Positions 3,976-5,433 of a DNA stretch of 5,433 nt are shown here, one piece after another (position 1 is the stretch's first letter; each line of letters opens with the position of its first letter). This DNA comes from Lachnospiraceae bacterium. GTDB taxonomy: Bacteria; Bacillota_A; Clostridia; Lachnospirales; Lachnospiraceae. Location: assembly GCA_017540915.1 (NCBI GenBank), contig JAFYAD010000317.1:1-5433 (forward strand). Direction: 5' to 3'. The notes under the pieces were generated by a model. It was given only the letters and a program-made list of their open reading frames with translations, made no database searches and was not told the origin of the DNA. The position numbers and the translations under genes are program-made.

Positions 3976-5433
3976 TCACTTATCTTTACCTTTGAAACAG
4001 ATACTGATGTTTCCTTTGATATTCGGCAGCTTGATCCTGTATTTGTCATTCAGTGCAGGTCCGCAGGCCGCGGAGCCCACTCCTGCCATGGCAAAGTCCA
4101 CGCACACAACGGTGTTCCCGCATTTCTCCAGCTCAAAATTATGACGCTTTGACGCCAGCTCCTCCTGAGTGTATTCAGATGCGCTGAAAGAAAAACCGTC
4201 GGGCTGTGAGAAGGTCACCGACTGCGCATCGCTACTCACGGTCATGTGGGTGCAGCCCCAGTGGGACCCGTTCTCCTGGGGTCTTACGTAATCTTCGTGC
4301 ATCTCCGACACATCTGCCGTAAAATTCCCGATATACGAAGCCTGATGTTTGTCAACATAGCTCTCATACTCTCCGTAACCGTAGTAATCTATTTTTCCGA
4401 ACCCGGCAGGAAGGAAGAACCTCATGCCGAACCTGGGCAGCATTTCAACCTTATTGGATGTCTCTGCGGTACATGATACATCAAGCCTTCCGCTGCCGTC
4501 TATGGTGTACTCGGCTTCCATCCGTGCAAAGGGCTGGTGGATACTCCATCCAAAGGACTGTTTTGCGTTTATCACCACGCAATTCCCGTCTTCCCTGACA
4601 GATGTGTCATAGACCTTCACTATGTAGTCATTGAGATGCGCCGAATACCAGTCGTTTTTCATGGTGTCATTATCAACCGGAGCACGGAAAAAATTATACT
4701 CCACAGGCCGTGCCAGCACTTCTCTTCCGCCTGCAGAAATACTCTCAAATCTTGCTTTTCGCCTGTCGAACACAAATTCCGTATCATTTGCCTTTATCCT
4801 GTATTTTCCGAAACTTTCCTCTAATTCCGGACAGGGTCCTGTATGAGAGACAACCGGTTTTTCGGCTGTATATATCTTTATCTGGTCAAAGCATACTTCC
4901 TCTCCGTCCTCAAAGACACTGTATCCGTTCTTTGCTGTGAAAATAAAACGTATGTATGCGTCTTTTTCGTATTCCAGAGAAACTTCCGGGATATAAACTT
5001 TAGTCTCTTCCATAGGCGGCAGGTTAAAATCAAAGGTCCCGTCACAGGCTTTGCCGCCATCAAAGGTGATCTCCCATCTGCAGTCAAGGTATTCCCCGGC
5101 GTCGATAAAACGCAGAAGACTGTTTATCTTAAACTCTCCGTCCTGCTCCCCCTTAAGAACCCGCACCGGGCGGTAAACCTGCTTCGTCTCTCTCAATCCG
5201 GTATGCGGTCTTCTGTCCGGATACGAAAGCGCATCCATGCAGAAATTGCCGTCATCATGGCGTTCTCCGCTGTCTCCGCCGTAACCGTATTTTGGCTTTC
5301 CGTCCTCTGTGTATCCCAGTATCACGGCGTGATCGGCCCACTCCCAGATGAGTCCACCGCAGAATCTGTCGCTCTCCATAAAGGTATTGTGATAGTCCTC
5401 CAGATCTCCGGGGCCATTACCCATGGCATGACA
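3976..5433 (-). CDS. lacZ: Beta-galactosidase, GH2 family (LacZ type), C-terminal part only
   Basis: The 485 visible residues are the C-terminal part of a large GH2 beta-galactosidase of LacZ type, usually about 1000 residues, which hydrolyses terminal beta-galactosides such as lactose. The frame is open to the window edge, beginning CHAMGNGPGDLEDY. This matches the YAHAMGN stretch just after the catalytic nucleophile Glu (E537 in E. coli LacZ), so that residue lies about two codons outside the window. Seen here are the end of the TIM barrel with GGLIWEWAD (26-34) and FCMD (64-67, where E. coli has FCMN contributing to the sodium site), a beta-sandwich domain at about 90-185, and the beta-galactosidase small-chain domain from about 205. 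FFRAPVDND (248-256) is that domain's hallmark. The ending GVGSAACGP is a clostridial form. The apparent ATG at 5422-5424 is internal, not the start. No frameshift is seen in the visible part. Location is probably cytoplasmic, but the N-terminus is not visible. Confidence 0.95.
   Translation of the reverse strand, partial: CHAMGNGPGDLEDYHNTFMESDRFCGGLIWEWADHAVILGYTEDGKPKYGYGGDSGERHDDGNFCMDALSYPDRRPHTGLRETKQVYRPVRVLKGEQDGEFKINSLLRFIDAGEYLDCRWEITFDGGKACDGTFDFNLPPMEETKVYIPEVSLEYEKDAYIRFIFTAKNGYSVFEDGEEVCFDQIKIYTAEKPVVSHTGPCPELEESFGKYRIKANDTEFVFDRRKARFESISAGGREVLARPVEYNFFRAPVDNDTMKNDWYSAHLNDYIVKVYDTSVREDGNCVVINAKQSFGWSIHQPFARMEAEYTIDGSGRLDVSCTAETSNKVEMLPRFGMRFFLPAGFGKIDYYGYGEYESYVDKHQASYIGNFTADVSEMHEDYVRPQENGSHWGCTHMTVSSDAQSVTFSQPDGFSFSASEYTQEELASKRHNFELEKCGNTVVCVDFAMAGVGSAACGPALNDKYRIKLPNIKGNISICFKGKDK

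Noticed and set aside
5422..5424. ATG as the start of the beta-galactosidase gene
   Set aside because: The frame continues to the window edge and reads CHAM before GN, the internal LacZ motif; this ATG is inside the gene.
1..5433. CRISPR array, tRNA, rRNA or insertion sequence
   Set aside because: No spaced direct repeats, cloverleaf sequences, rRNA segments or transposase-like proteins were found on either strand.

Overview
The window reads as chromosomal DNA from a low-to-mid GC Gram-positive anaerobe, most likely class Clostridia and plausibly Lachnospiraceae. The reasons are the strong GGAGG-type ribosome sites, frequent ATA and AGA/AGG codons, AT-rich spacers, and the style of the encoded proteins (a clostridial-type GH2 beta-galactosidase, a TSGNQG-type cysteine synthase homologue, a GlsB/YeaQ membrane protein). 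This is an inference from sequence style; there is no rRNA or other marker to fix it.

All genes supported here are on the minus strand, so transcription runs from high to low coordinates. In that order they are: (1) the C-terminal part of a GH2 beta-galactosidase (3976-5433, 5' end outside the window); (2) a protein with an N-terminal zinc ribbon and a kinase-like region whose catalytic residues look degenerate (3028-3915); (3) a 134-base spacer that can fold into a branched RNA and holds a possible 15-codon ORF with a perfect AGGAGG site (2899-3027); (4) a von Willebrand factor A (vWA) protein with a MIDAS metal site (2018-2893); (5) a divergent adenylosuccinate-synthetase (PurA) family protein whose GTG start overlaps the vWA stop as GTGA (816-2021); (6) an AT-rich spacer with a possible promoter; (7) a small three-helix GlsB/YeaQ/YmgE membrane protein (492-731); (8) the N-terminal 156 residues of a cysteine synthase family protein (1-468, 3' end outside the window).

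The most interesting part is the middle block, 816-3915: zinc-ribbon/pseudokinase, vWA, then PurA-like ligase. The last two are translationally coupled. The PurA-like protein keeps the phosphate loop and the catalytic Asp, His and Gln. It has lost the usual aspartate-binding arginine loop and the TKxD guanine-recognition motif, so it probably does not make adenylosuccinate from ordinary GTP and aspartate. Taken together, a metal-binding pseudokinase, a metal-dependent vWA scaffold and a nucleotide-type ligase suggest an undescribed three-component system, perhaps signalling, stress or conflict related. Its function cannot be read from sequence alone. The beta-galactosidase, GlsB and cysteine synthase genes look like ordinary flanking genes.
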